Shown: positions 7,041 through 13,590 of the stretch, piece by piece
How positions within the stretch are numbered: position 1 is the stretch's first letter
Layout of the letters: each line of letters begins with the position of its first letter
Virus record (IMG/VR): IMGVR_UViG_3300037395_000019
Span: 1 to 21,462 of that record
Length of the DNA stretch: 21,462 nt
Reading direction: 5' to 3' (one strand)
Source: a virus
Notes under the pieces: model-generated
The model's input: the letters and a program-made list of their open reading frames with translations, nothing else
What the model was told of the DNA's origin: nothing
Databases searched by the model: none
Translations under genes and position numbers: made by a program

Positions 7041-8324
7041 ATGGCTAACTCACTCATCACCGCTCAATGGGTCGCACGCAAGGCGCTAGTTTTGCTGCAC
7101 GCCAAGAGCAACTTCACGGGTCGTACGAACCGTGACTACCAGAGCTTGCTGCCCGGCCCCATCAACGGGGTCATCTTGGGTCAACAGCTCTCGATCCGTC
7201 TGCCGTTCCAGTACACTCTGCGTACTGGCCCGCAGATGAACGCACAGAACTCGGTCCAGCGTTTCGCCACCCTGTTGGTCAACCAACAGCTCGGCGTCGA
7301 CATCAACTTCACCTCGGTGGAGCGCGCGATGTTGCTGAACAACTTCGAAGAGCAAGTGCTCGAACCTGCGATGGCGCGCCTTGCGGCCGGCATCGAGAAC
7401 TTCACCACGGGCCAGGTCAACAACGTGCCGAAGTTCACGGGCGCCTTCAACACCACGGCAACCTACGACCAGCTGCTCCAGAACGAGCAGTATCTGACGG
7501 AAGCTCTGGCGCCGGAAGACGACCGTCGCACCTTCACGGCGACCCCGCAAACCTCGCGGTACTTCGTCCGTGACAACAAAGGCCTCTTCAATCCCGAATC
7601 GACGATCTCCGACCAGTGGTTGGAAGGCGTGATTGCGGATAAGGCCGCGGGCTACGTCTGCTTCCGTAACACGAAGCTGCCGACGCACGTCATCGGATCG
7701 TTCAGCACCACGGCGGCCCCGGTCGTCAACGGCGCTGGTCAGTCCAACCCCGGCGCGGGTAACGCGTTCGTTTCCACCTTCACCCTGAACACCAACGGCT
7801 GGGCGGCGGGTCTCACGACCTTGAACGCAGGCGATGTCATCAGCATTGCGGGCGTGAACGAAGTCGACCCTGAGACGAAGGCGTCCCTCGGCCGTCCCAA
7901 GCAGTTCGTCGTGACCGCGACCATCAGCGACACCGCTGGTGCGATCTCGATCCCGATTGCCCCCGGCATCATCACTGGTGGTGCCTACCAGAACGTTGAC
8001 AACGTGCCGGCTGCCGGCGCGGTCATCAGCGTGTTCGGTCAGAGCGGTGCTGCCGCGATTGCCGCGCTCAACGGCGCGCTGATCAAGCAGTCCCTCGGCT
8101 GGTACCGTGACGCGATTGTGTTTGCGAACCCCCCGATGCTCGACCTCAGCCCCCTCGTCAAGATGACGGCTGCGGAAGCGTTCGAAGGGTACAACATCCG
8201 CTTCGCGCAACAGTGGGATCCGTCTAACGACGTGCTCCCGGCTCGTCTCGACTCGATTGTCGGTGCAGTGCTCGCTTACCCCGAGCTGGCTGTGCGGAAC
8301 ATCGAAGTCGCGTCGGCTGCCTAA
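7041..8324 (+). CDS. Major capsid (coat) protein, P22 gp5-like
   Basis: Shell subunit with the HK97 fold, in the P22 coat family (P22 coat is 430 residues; this is 427). Recognisable parts are the N-terminal helix region, the strand segment with IRLPFQYTLRTG (about 52-63), and the long helix around LNNFEEQVLEPAMARLAAGI. There is also an inserted beta domain near residues 225-320 containing NAGDVISIAGVNEV, equivalent to the P22 I-domain segment KRGDKISFAGV. Codons are strikingly uniform and C-ending, as expected for the most highly made protein. An AAGGA Shine-Dalgarno (7033-7037) lies just before the ATG. The gene follows the scaffold by 20 bases and precedes a small beta-rich protein by 18. 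Confidence 0.9.
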   Translation: MANSLITAQWVARKALVLLHAKSNFTGRTNRDYQSLLPGPINGVILGQQLSIRLPFQYTLRTGPQMNAQNSVQRFATLLVNQQLGVDINFTSVERAMLLNNFEEQVLEPAMARLAAGIENFTTGQVNNVPKFTGAFNTTATYDQLLQNEQYLTEALAPEDDRRTFTATPQTSRYFVRDNKGLFNPESTISDQWLEGVIADKAAGYVCFRNTKLPTHVIGSFSTTAAPVVNGAGQSNPGAGNAFVSTFTLNTNGWAAGLTTLNAGDVISIAGVNEVDPETKASLGRPKQFVVTATISDTAGAISIPIAPGIITGGAYQNVDNVPAAGAVISVFGQSGAAAIAALNGALIKQSLGWYRDAIVFANPPMLDLSPLVKMTAAEAFEGYNIRFAQQWDPSNDVLPARLDSIVGAVLAYPELAVRNIEVASAA

Positions 8325-8342
8325 CCCATAGGAATATAGAAA

Positions 8343-8774
8343 ATGGCTAACATTCAAGTTGGATATGGGCACGGCGACGTAGTGGGCATTCCGTTCGACT
8401 TCTACGGTGGAGCGACCCTGGTAACGGGTTCGACGATCACCATGCAGACGAACCAGCTGCTTCTGAATAACACGAGTGGCGGCGCCATCGCCGTCACCAT
8501 CAACCTTCCGCTGAACCCGGTGGACGGTTGCTGTGCTGAGATCAGCAACGTGTCAGGCGCAACGGCTGACGTGCTCACGATCACTGCGATCAACGCCAAT
8601 ACTGGCGACGTGATTGCGGCGTCTGGACTTGGCGTCCCGGCAACGATTACCTTGGCGGCTTCAACCGCTGGCGGTAGCGCGGCTGCGACGGTCAAGTACA
8701 AGTACACCCTGAACGGCTTCCAGCCGGCTTCGGGCGCGGCAGTGAACCCGCGTACTTGGTTCCGCGTGCAGTAA
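8343..8774 (+). CDS. Small beta-rich virion protein, candidate capsid decoration or fibre protein (143 aa)
   Basis: I do not recognise a named family. The protein is almost all Gly, Ala, Thr, Ser, Val and Asn in alternating strand patterns, with two adjacent cysteines (GCCAE, about residues 61-65). It has no long helices and ends in an aromatic Tyr/Phe/Trp-containing segment (TWFRVQ). An AGGA site stands about ten bases before the ATG. Lying directly after the coat gene in the same unit, it most likely makes a structural protein produced in quantity, such as a head decoration or vertex protein. The Thr/Gly-rich beta character would also suit a fibre tip. The functional call is inference from position and composition. 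Confidence 0.6.
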   Translation: MANIQVGYGHGDVVGIPFDFYGGATLVTGSTITMQTNQLLLNNTSGGAIAVTINLPLNPVDGCCAEISNVSGATADVLTITAINANTGDVIAASGLGVPATITLAASTAGGSAAATVKYKYTLNGFQPASGAAVNPRTWFRVQ

Positions 8775-8888
8775 AAGAAGAAAATCAGCGCCGCTGCCCT
8801 CACCCAGTAAGGCGCTGGTGGTGAACGTCCACCTGATTAAGTAGACGTGACTTTTGGAAACCGTTCAGAGCAACGGACCCACCATATT

Positions 8889-8918
8889 TTGACAGGTACG
8901 AGGTTACATCATTATAAT
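8889..8918 (+). promoter_or_regulatory. Consensus sigma-70 promoter of the HNH gene
   Basis: The -35 is TTGACA (8889-8894) and the -10 is TATAAT (8913-8918), both perfect E. coli-type consensus hexamers, separated by 18 bases. The expected start of transcription is near 8925, about 28 bases before the HNH ATG at 8953. It is the only pair of perfect hexamers I noticed in the window. Being host-type, it should work without phage late regulators. Confidence 0.8.
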
Positions 8919-8929
8919 AGGTAGCCTCG
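8899..8929 (+). repeat. Inverted repeat framing the -10 box (operator-like)
   Basis: CGAGGTTAC (8899-8907) and GTAGCCTCG (8921-8929) pair over 9 positions with a single G-T mismatch, and the TATAAT sits between them. Because transcription should begin near 8925, most of the repeat is not in the RNA, so a DNA-binding repressor site is more likely than an RNA hairpin. This reading is inference. Confidence 0.6.
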
Positions 8930-8952
8930 ACCTTAATTACAGGAGATTGTCT

Positions 8953-9360
8953 ATGGGCAAGCACGTACCGCTACCGAGCGACCCTGTTGCTAGATCTATA
9001 GAACAGAAACGCAGACGCGCCGCCTACATGAAAGAGCGGTACCGTACTGGCGCGTATATTCCTGCGCGCAAAAAGTTTCCTGGGAAATACAAGGAAAATG
9101 ATCGAGTACGACAGCAACGTCGTCGCTCCAAGATAAGATCTTTCGTAGGCGACCTTAAGAAGTCGGGCTGCGTAGATTGCGGGTTTTACCATCCGGCTGT
9201 TTTGCAGTTCCATCACATGAATCCGGCGGATAAGCTGGGATCTGTGCAGAACCTGATCGCCGGAGGACACAGCGAGCAAGTTGTAAGAGCAGAGATAGGC
9301 AAGTGTGTCGTTCTTTGCGCTAACTGCCACGCGATTCGACATTGGACTGAGAGGCAGTAG
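8953..9360 (+). CDS. HNH endonuclease, free-standing homing type (135 aa)
   Basis: Small nuclease of the HNH/McrA type. A very basic N-terminal half (many Arg/Lys, residues 15-62) probably binds DNA. The zinc-binding beta-beta-metal core follows: C73-x2-C76, QFHHMNP with H87/H88 and N90, and C122-x2-C125 followed by H126. The start is set at ATG 8953 because AGGAG (8941-8945) lies seven bases before it; the in-frame TTG at 8947 would be too close. The gene uses AGA, ATA and other A/T-rich codons much more than the neighbouring structural genes, has its own promoter, and sits between two virion genes, all typical of a mobile homing endonuclease. Its TAG stop shares a base with the GTG start of the next gene, and its last codons contain that gene's ribosome site. 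Confidence 0.88.
   Translation: MGKHVPLPSDPVARSIEQKRRRAAYMKERYRTGAYIPARKKFPGKYKENDRVRQQRRRSKIRSFVGDLKKSGCVDCGFYHPAVLQFHHMNPADKLGSVQNLIAGGHSEQVVRAEIGKCVVLCANCHAIRHWTERQ
9349..9359 (+). promoter_or_regulatory. Ribosome binding site for the gp4-like gene inside the HNH gene
   Basis: GAGAGG (9349-9354) lies five bases before GTG 9360 and falls within the last codons of the HNH gene. It decides the GTG start and ties expression of an essential tail gene to the HNH reading frame. Confidence 0.6.
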
Positions 9361-9794
9361 TGGCGCAGACTAACCAGCAGATCATCACCGAAGCTTTCCA
9401 GAAGCTTGGCGTCGTACGCGAGGGCCGTCAACCGACGGCCACGCAGTCCGCCAACGGGATGACGATCCTCAACGACAACCTTCTGACGCAGATGCGCGAC
9501 GGTTGGGGGAACATCGGCTGGTACCCGCAGACTATTGCGCAGCTGAATAGCATCGCGCCTCTCAAAGACGAAGACATTGGGGACGTGAAGTGGATTCTAG
9601 CCGGTTGGCTCTCGCCGCACTACGGCATCGCTATCGCACCCTCGCCGGACCCGCTCAATGGTTACGACCTCGGCGCGCAGATCTATCAGGCTAGCCGGCG
9701 CCTGACGAAGCGGTACCTCAAGTACACCGAGAGCGATCTCGGGGAACTCTCACGAGCCAACGGCGGTTTGTGGGGTGGTTCGTATTGGTTCTGA
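9360..9794 (+). CDS. Head-tail adaptor / tail accessory factor, P22 gp4-like
   Basis: In P22, gp4 binds the portal after packaging and begins closing the DNA channel. This protein (144 aa; P22 gp4 is 166) has the same order of features. A QIITEAFQKLGVV helix comes first, then a stretch with L-x-x-N-x-L-L-x-x-M-x-x-x-G, a Trp-containing loop (DGWGNIGWYP), and a Leu/Ala-rich helix GDVKWILAGWLSPHYG. It starts with GTG at 9360, overlapping the HNH stop (TAGTG). It is followed directly by a gp10-like gene, as in P22, which supports the call. The C-terminus is aromatic and Gly-rich. Confidence 0.75.
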   Translation: MAQTNQQIITEAFQKLGVVREGRQPTATQSANGMTILNDNLLTQMRDGWGNIGWYPQTIAQLNSIAPLKDEDIGDVKWILAGWLSPHYGIAIAPSPDPLNGYDLGAQIYQASRRLTKRYLKYTESDLGELSRANGGLWGGSYWF

Positions 9795-9795
9795 G

Positions 9796-11340
9796 ATGGG
9801 TCAAGCGCAACCGACTGTCATACCGCTCCCGCTCGCCTCGTACCAGCTCGCCGATTTGCGCGCTGGCTCGAAGCGGTTGATCGGGTGCTACCCGGAGCCG
9901 GCGCCGCAGACGCAGCCGGATGATATGAAGGACCAGCAACCGGCGTCCCTCCGGCGCTGGCCAGGACTCTCAGCGTTCACGCCGAGCGGCCTGACGAACC
10001 CGCTGCGCGGCATGTGGGAGATGTCTGGCGTAGTGTACGCCGTCGTCGGATTCGATCTATACACCGTTAGCGCCTTGGGCGCGTTCACACTCGTGCCGGG
10101 ATCCGTCAGCGGGCTCATCGGCAACGGCTTCGTACGCATGACCGACAACGGCGCGTGCTTAGTGATCCTGGTGCCGGGAACTGATACCTGCTGGACCTAC
10201 ACACCGTTCAGTGGTGGTGGCGGCATGCAGCAGCTCACCAGCTCGTTCTTCCTGACGCTCGGCGGCGCGCTAGATTGCTGGTTCGTCGACAGCTACATTG
10301 TATTCCTCGCGAACAACAATAACGGTCAGGGATCGTACACGTTCTTCAACGACGACGGCCGGCAGGTGTCTGGCAACGCGCAGATCACCTTCACCACCGC
10401 GGCATCGTTCAATCGGCAGTTCGGCACGGACCCGTTCTACGCGCTCTGCGTAGACCACCGAGAAATTGTCGCGTTCGGTTCGCGCTCATCGGAAGGTTTC
10501 GTGAACACGGGCAACCCGACAGGCACGCCGTTCAGCGCGGCGGCCGACACGTACATGACGTACGGTGTGCATCCGCTCTGCCCCTACAGCGTCGCGCTGC
10601 AGGACAACTCGGTGATGTGGGTCTGCAACGACCTCACCGTGCGACGGCGTAACGGCCAGACGCCGACGCGCATCTCGACGGCGGGCATCGAAGCAGTACT
10701 CTCGAACGCGGCGAAGAATGGTCTGCTCACCGGCATGTACGCGCTGACCTCGCCCGCTGGCGGACCGACGTGGAACGGGCACCCGTTCTACATTCTGACT
10801 ATACCGCTCGCTGAGCGCACGCTCGTTTACGATTGCGTGACACAGCAGTGGTTTGATTTGGTGTCGGTGCTGAACGGTCAAGAGATCCAGTACCGCGGCC
10901 TGTGCTACTTCAACGGGTTCGGCAAGCAGCTGATCGGCGATTCCGAGAGCGGCACCATCGGCTACCTGGACGACACCGTCCAGACAGAATTCGGCAATCC
11001 GAACGCACCGGTTGTGTGCGCCTTCACGACGCAGCCGATCTACAATCAGAACAATCGCCAGACCGTGCGCCGCGTTGAGGCGGTGGTGACGGCTGGGGAG
11101 GGTCCAACCCCAGGCGTAGCACCGCGGATCAGCCTCCTCCTTTCCGACAACTGGGGTCAAACGTTCGATGTGTCGGGCGATGATTCACAGACGCTAGGCC
11201 TACCGGGCGACACGGACAATCGCGCGATCTGGTGGAACCTCGGTCAGCATTACAGCTTGGTGTTGCAGTTTCGCGTGACGGACGCATCGCCGACGTTCAC
11301 GGTCGATGTGACCGCGATGGTTGAGCCGTGCAAGTGGTAA
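9796..11340 (+). CDS. Packaged-DNA stabilisation protein, P22 gp10-like
   Basis: In P22, gp10 joins the gp4-closed portal as a second plug that keeps DNA inside. This 514-residue protein (P22 gp10 is 472) is beta-rich throughout, as expected for a beta-propeller-like tail hub. It shows an N-terminal pattern with a CYPEP motif followed by RRWPGLSAF (compare the P22 order VNML...LRSFPGITK), then repeated strand motifs such as SVSGLIGNG and DSYIVFL. There is a FGSRSSEGF segment matching P22 VCFGSSTIEYF, and a C-terminal strand-rich domain. ATG 9796 starts one base after the previous stop. An upstream in-frame GTG at 9775 would add seven residues and overlap gp4. Context with gp4 and portal is the strongest support. 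Confidence 0.8.
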   Translation: MGQAQPTVIPLPLASYQLADLRAGSKRLIGCYPEPAPQTQPDDMKDQQPASLRRWPGLSAFTPSGLTNPLRGMWEMSGVVYAVVGFDLYTVSALGAFTLVPGSVSGLIGNGFVRMTDNGACLVILVPGTDTCWTYTPFSGGGGMQQLTSSFFLTLGGALDCWFVDSYIVFLANNNNGQGSYTFFNDDGRQVSGNAQITFTTAASFNRQFGTDPFYALCVDHREIVAFGSRSSEGFVNTGNPTGTPFSAAADTYMTYGVHPLCPYSVALQDNSVMWVCNDLTVRRRNGQTPTRISTAGIEAVLSNAAKNGLLTGMYALTSPAGGPTWNGHPFYILTIPLAERTLVYDCVTQQWFDLVSVLNGQEIQYRGLCYFNGFGKQLIGDSESGTIGYLDDTVQTEFGNPNAPVVCAFTTQPIYNQNNRQTVRRVEAVVTAGEGPTPGVAPRISLLLSDNWGQTFDVSGDDSQTLGLPGDTDNRAIWWNLGQHYSLVLQFRVTDASPTFTVDVTAMVEPCKW

Positions 11341-11341
11341 C

Positions 11342-12064
11342 GTGGCGATAATCCTCAAGTCGAAGCCGGGTCTCTCCAGCACGACCACGCTGAACATCCC
11401 CGCGGCGTGGGATGCGACCTGGTTCCGCAACCTGATCAGCAACCAGCTGAAGGGAGCGGACGTTCGCAACGCTATCTCTGGTCCCGGTATATCGATAACC
11501 GGCAACATCAGCTCCCCGTACGCTACAATATCTATCGGCGGCGCCGGGCCGATCACGTTACCCGGCCCAGTGACGGTCACTGGCGGTGGTTTAATAATTG
11601 GCGCGCCTACCGGAGGCAACGAAGGCGCCGGTACGGTCAACGCGATGAGCTACTACCTGAACGGCGTGCTGCTGTTCCAGGCTGGCACCTTCACCGGTAC
11701 GCTCACGGGGTTCAGCGGGACGGCCCCCAGCGGGACGTTCCACTACACCATAGCTAACGGGATCTGCACCATATCCTTGGCTAACTCGGCAAACGTCACG
11801 GGGACCTCGAACGCCACAACGATGACGTTGACGGGCCTCCCGGCGGCGTGCCAACCGGCCACGCAATACCCAGTTGTTCCGGTCTTCTTGGAAGACGCCA
11901 CCGCGGGAGTTTTCGGCGCCGCGGCGATGACCCCAGGTAGTGGGACGGTCTCGTTTTATCGCAGCGTAGTGTCCGGGACAGCCGTGCAGCTCTCGTCTAC
12001 CGGCTTCACCGCCTCAGGTACGAAGGGTATGAACTCGACAGTTTTAACTTACAGTTTGCAATGA
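11342..12064 (+). CDS. Fibre- or spike-like virion protein (240 aa)
   Basis: Beta-rich protein with features of phage fibres. The segment ISGPGISITGNISSPYATIS (about residues 42-61) follows the common G-x-G-I-x-I-x-G fibre linker. The C-terminal module (about 120-235) contains TSNATTMTLTGLPAACQPA, a Thr/Ser-rich pattern that recurs at the ends of many phage fibre and appendage proteins. It starts at GTG 11342, right after the TAA of the gp10-like gene. An in-frame TTG at 11321 is less likely. By position it could be an appendage attached to the tail machine, perhaps at the place of a tail needle, but it lacks the long coiled coil of P22 gp26. Receptor binding is possible but unproven. Confidence 0.6.
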   Translation: MAIILKSKPGLSSTTTLNIPAAWDATWFRNLISNQLKGADVRNAISGPGISITGNISSPYATISIGGAGPITLPGPVTVTGGGLIIGAPTGGNEGAGTVNAMSYYLNGVLLFQAGTFTGTLTGFSGTAPSGTFHYTIANGICTISLANSANVTGTSNATTMTLTGLPAACQPATQYPVVPVFLEDATAGVFGAAAMTPGSGTVSFYRSVVSGTAVQLSSTGFTASGTKGMNSTVLTYSLQ

Positions 12065-12089
12065 TCAATTTCAACCATAGAGGTGAGTC

Positions 12090-12389
12090 ATGACGGATGC
12101 AAATGAAGAATCAAGGGCGCAGGGTGAGGCGTTAGCGCAGCACATAAAGGCCGCGCTGAAGGATCACCCGAACGCCACCGTGCGCGTGAACCCGAACGTT
12201 CATGCGCCGATCCCGGAGCGCATCGCAAAAAACATTCTTGAGTTTCTGCAGCGCGTTCAGTCAACCGGCATGGAAGCTGTCGCCTGGGTGGAGGCGTACC
12301 AGTACGTGCAGCAGCATGTTCCGCAGCCGCCGCCGCAGCCGCCGCCGCCGCCGCAGGGCGTGCCATTTGCCGGACTTCCGACGAAGTGA
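12090..12389 (+). CDS. Small protein with proline-rich tail, unknown function (99 aa)
   Basis: I do not recognise this protein. It has a strong ribosome site (GAGGTGAG, 12080-12087) just before the ATG. The first 75 residues are predicted helical and mixed in charge, with no membrane segment. Residues 78-89 are a Pro/Gln run (PQPPPQPPPPPQ) encoded by a CCG/CAG repeat. It lies directly ahead of the lysis genes, seven bases before the next ATG, and may be a lysis or tail accessory protein. No function can be assigned from sequence. Confidence 0.65.
   Translation: MTDANEESRAQGEALAQHIKAALKDHPNATVRVNPNVHAPIPERIAKNILEFLQRVQSTGMEAVAWVEAYQYVQQHVPQPPPQPPPPPQGVPFAGLPTK
12321..12356 (+). repeat. CCG/CAG trinucleotide repeat
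   Basis: Twelve consecutive triplets, nine CCG and three CAG, read as Pro and Gln in the 99-residue protein. Such a run is prone to slippage in units of three, which would change the length of the proline tail without breaking the frame. Confidence 0.85.
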
Positions 12390-12396
12390 GAGAGTA

Positions 12397-12690
12397 ATGT
12401 CGATGTTGAAATGGACAATGGAGTCGACCTGGGCCGCCGCCGCTGTGATAATCACCACAGCCGGCGGCTTGTACACTTCCGTCTATCATGGCGGCCAGGT
12501 AAATCAGCAGATAGTCGAACTGCAAGAGAAGAACGCTCAGACAGAGACGCACGTCGCGAAGCACGACGATCAGCTGGCGACGATCCAGCAGCAGAACTCA
12601 GCGATGAAGCAATCGCTGGACGACATCAAAGACACTGTCCACGACATCCAATTTCAGGTGAGGAAACCACAACATGACAATCACGAATGA
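12397..12690 (+). CDS. Single-TM coiled-coil lysis protein, inner-spanin-like (97 aa)
   Basis: Short N-terminal cytoplasmic end, one membrane segment (about residues 12-28, Ala/Val/Ile-rich), then a long hydrophilic helix (about 33-88, Gln/Asp/Lys-rich with Leu/Ile/Val spaced as a coiled coil). This is the topology of Rz-type inner spanins, which link the inner membrane to an outer-membrane lipoprotein partner. It overlaps the lysozyme gene by 17 bases, which places it in the lysis cassette. No outer-membrane lipoprotein partner with a lipobox is visible in the alternative frames. It may therefore instead be an accessory holin-like or antiholin-like protein. ATG 12397 is preferred over a much longer ORF from 12202 that would run through the preceding gene; GAGAG at 12390-12394 precedes it. 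Confidence 0.6.
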   Translation: MSMLKWTMESTWAAAAVIITTAGGLYTSVYHGGQVNQQIVELQEKNAQTETHVAKHDDQLATIQQQNSAMKQSLDDIKDTVHDIQFQVRKPQHDNHE

Positions 12691-13177
12691 AACCGTTCTC
12701 GATCCGTCAATCGATAGGCGTCTGGCAGTTGATCTGGACGCTGCAGAGAGGGATGAACTCGCGGCCTATCTCGATACTCGTGGCAATTGGACGTGCGGCC
12801 GCGGGCATCTGATGCCGCGTCCGGCGCCGGGCCGGAGCTGGGAAGGGTTCACCGTTCCGCAATCTACCAGCGACCGCTGGTTCTGCACTGACATCATGAA
12901 CGCGATGCGGCTTGCATCGCGCTGGCCGGAGTTTGAATCTTGCGACACCGAGTGTCGCAAGAACGCACTCACAGAGATCGCGTTCAACATGGGTGGCAAG
13001 TGGGAGCAGTTCGCTCCGACGCGCGCGCTCATAACTGCGAAGAATTGGCAGGGCGTGCATGACCATCTACTCGCGAGCATGTGGGCTAAGGAAGTGCAGC
13101 CTGACGGGTTCGAGAAGCCTGGCCGCGCCACGCGCATCGCTAAGTATTTTCTGACTGGGGAGTATCCGAATGGGTGA
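12674..13177 (+). CDS. Endolysin, T4-type lysozyme (GH24)
   Basis: Muramidase that cuts the MurNAc-GlcNAc bond of peptidoglycan at lysis. The T4 lysozyme active-site spacing is intact: E25, D34 and T40 match T4 E11, D20 and T26 at identical distances, followed by GRGHLM (residues 42-47; T4 GIGHLL). A second family block, LTEIAFNMGGKW...F, is at about 102-117, and the C-terminal Arg-rich helix ends in FLTGEYP. At 167 residues it is close to T4 lysozyme (164). There is no signal peptide or N-terminal anchor, so release needs a holin, and the next gene fits. An AGGTGAGG site (12656-12663) precedes ATG 12674. It overlaps the preceding and following lysis genes. Confidence 0.88.
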   Translation: MTITNETVLDPSIDRRLAVDLDAAERDELAAYLDTRGNWTCGRGHLMPRPAPGRSWEGFTVPQSTSDRWFCTDIMNAMRLASRWPEFESCDTECRKNALTEIAFNMGGKWEQFAPTRALITAKNWQGVHDHLLASMWAKEVQPDGFEKPGRATRIAKYFLTGEYPNG

Positions 13178-13577
13178 CATCACAGGCATTGGGTCCATCG
13201 CTGATCTGGCGAGCACCGTCATCGACAAGATCTTCCCGGACAAGACGAAGGCAGCGGAAGCCAAGGCAGCGCTAGCTGAGGCCCAGCTGCAAGGATCGCT
13301 TAAGTCTATCGACGACCAGTACCAGGTTCAGATAGAACAGATCAAGGCGAACGCCGCAGCCGAAGCAAAGCCTGGGATGAGTTTCCGTGACGGCGCCGGC
13401 TGGGTCTGCGTCATCGGCTTCACGCTCGCGATACTGAAGGCCCCCATCGAGTGGGCGTGCACACTTGTAGGACATCCGGTCACGCTGCCGTCCGTCGACA
13501 CCAGCACGATAACTACCATGCTCTTCGCATTGCTCGGCATCGGCGGCATGCACGTCTACGAAGCTACGCAGAAGTGA
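13170..13577 (+). CDS. Holin, three-segment gene-transfer-release type (probable)
   Basis: Small inner-membrane protein thought to open holes for the cytoplasmic endolysin. The N-terminal 70 residues are amphipathic and Lys/Ala/Gln-rich, with an IFPDKTKAAEAKAALAEAQL stretch. Two clear membrane segments follow: GWVCVIGFTLAILKAPIEWAC (about 77-97, split here by a Lys-Ala-Pro) and a C-terminal one (about 112-130). This matches the layout of the 'holin of 3TMs' family seen with gene-transfer agents and many prophages. A strong GGGGAG site (13157-13162) lies seven bases before ATG 13170, inside the end of the lysozyme gene. Endolysin before holin is the reverse of the lambda order. Confidence 0.75.
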   Translation: MGDITGIGSIADLASTVIDKIFPDKTKAAEAKAALAEAQLQGSLKSIDDQYQVQIEQIKANAAAEAKPGMSFRDGAGWVCVIGFTLAILKAPIEWACTLVGHPVTLPSVDTSTITTMLFALLGIGGMHVYEATQK

Positions 13578-13590
13578 TCTAAGAACAAAA

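Larger units (their letters stand above)
8775..8952 (+). promoter_or_regulatory. Structured non-coding gap: three hairpins and a promoter ahead of the HNH gene
   Basis: This is the longest gap in the window (178 bases) and it is more AT-rich than the flanking genes. It holds, in order, a 7-bp stem (8786-8792 with 8811-8817, 18-base loop), a 5-bp stem (8817-8821 with 8829-8833), and a perfect 5-bp stem (8861-8865 with 8872-8876). A promoter follows at 8889-8918, then a strong ribosome site at 8941-8945. The first hairpin may act as a transcription attenuator or end the head operon's transcripts, but no U-run follows it directly. Confidence 0.6.

Noticed and set aside
7086-8372. A 428-codon open frame on the minus strand opposite the coat gene
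   Set aside because: It is the antisense shadow of a gene with uniform C-ending codons. Its composition is Arg/Val-rich without any domain, and it has no ribosome site.
8771-8817. Possible minus-strand terminator (hairpin 8786-8817 followed on the minus strand by a T-rich run)
   Set aside because: No minus-strand gene exists to be terminated, and the 18-base loop is large. Kept only as a hairpin.
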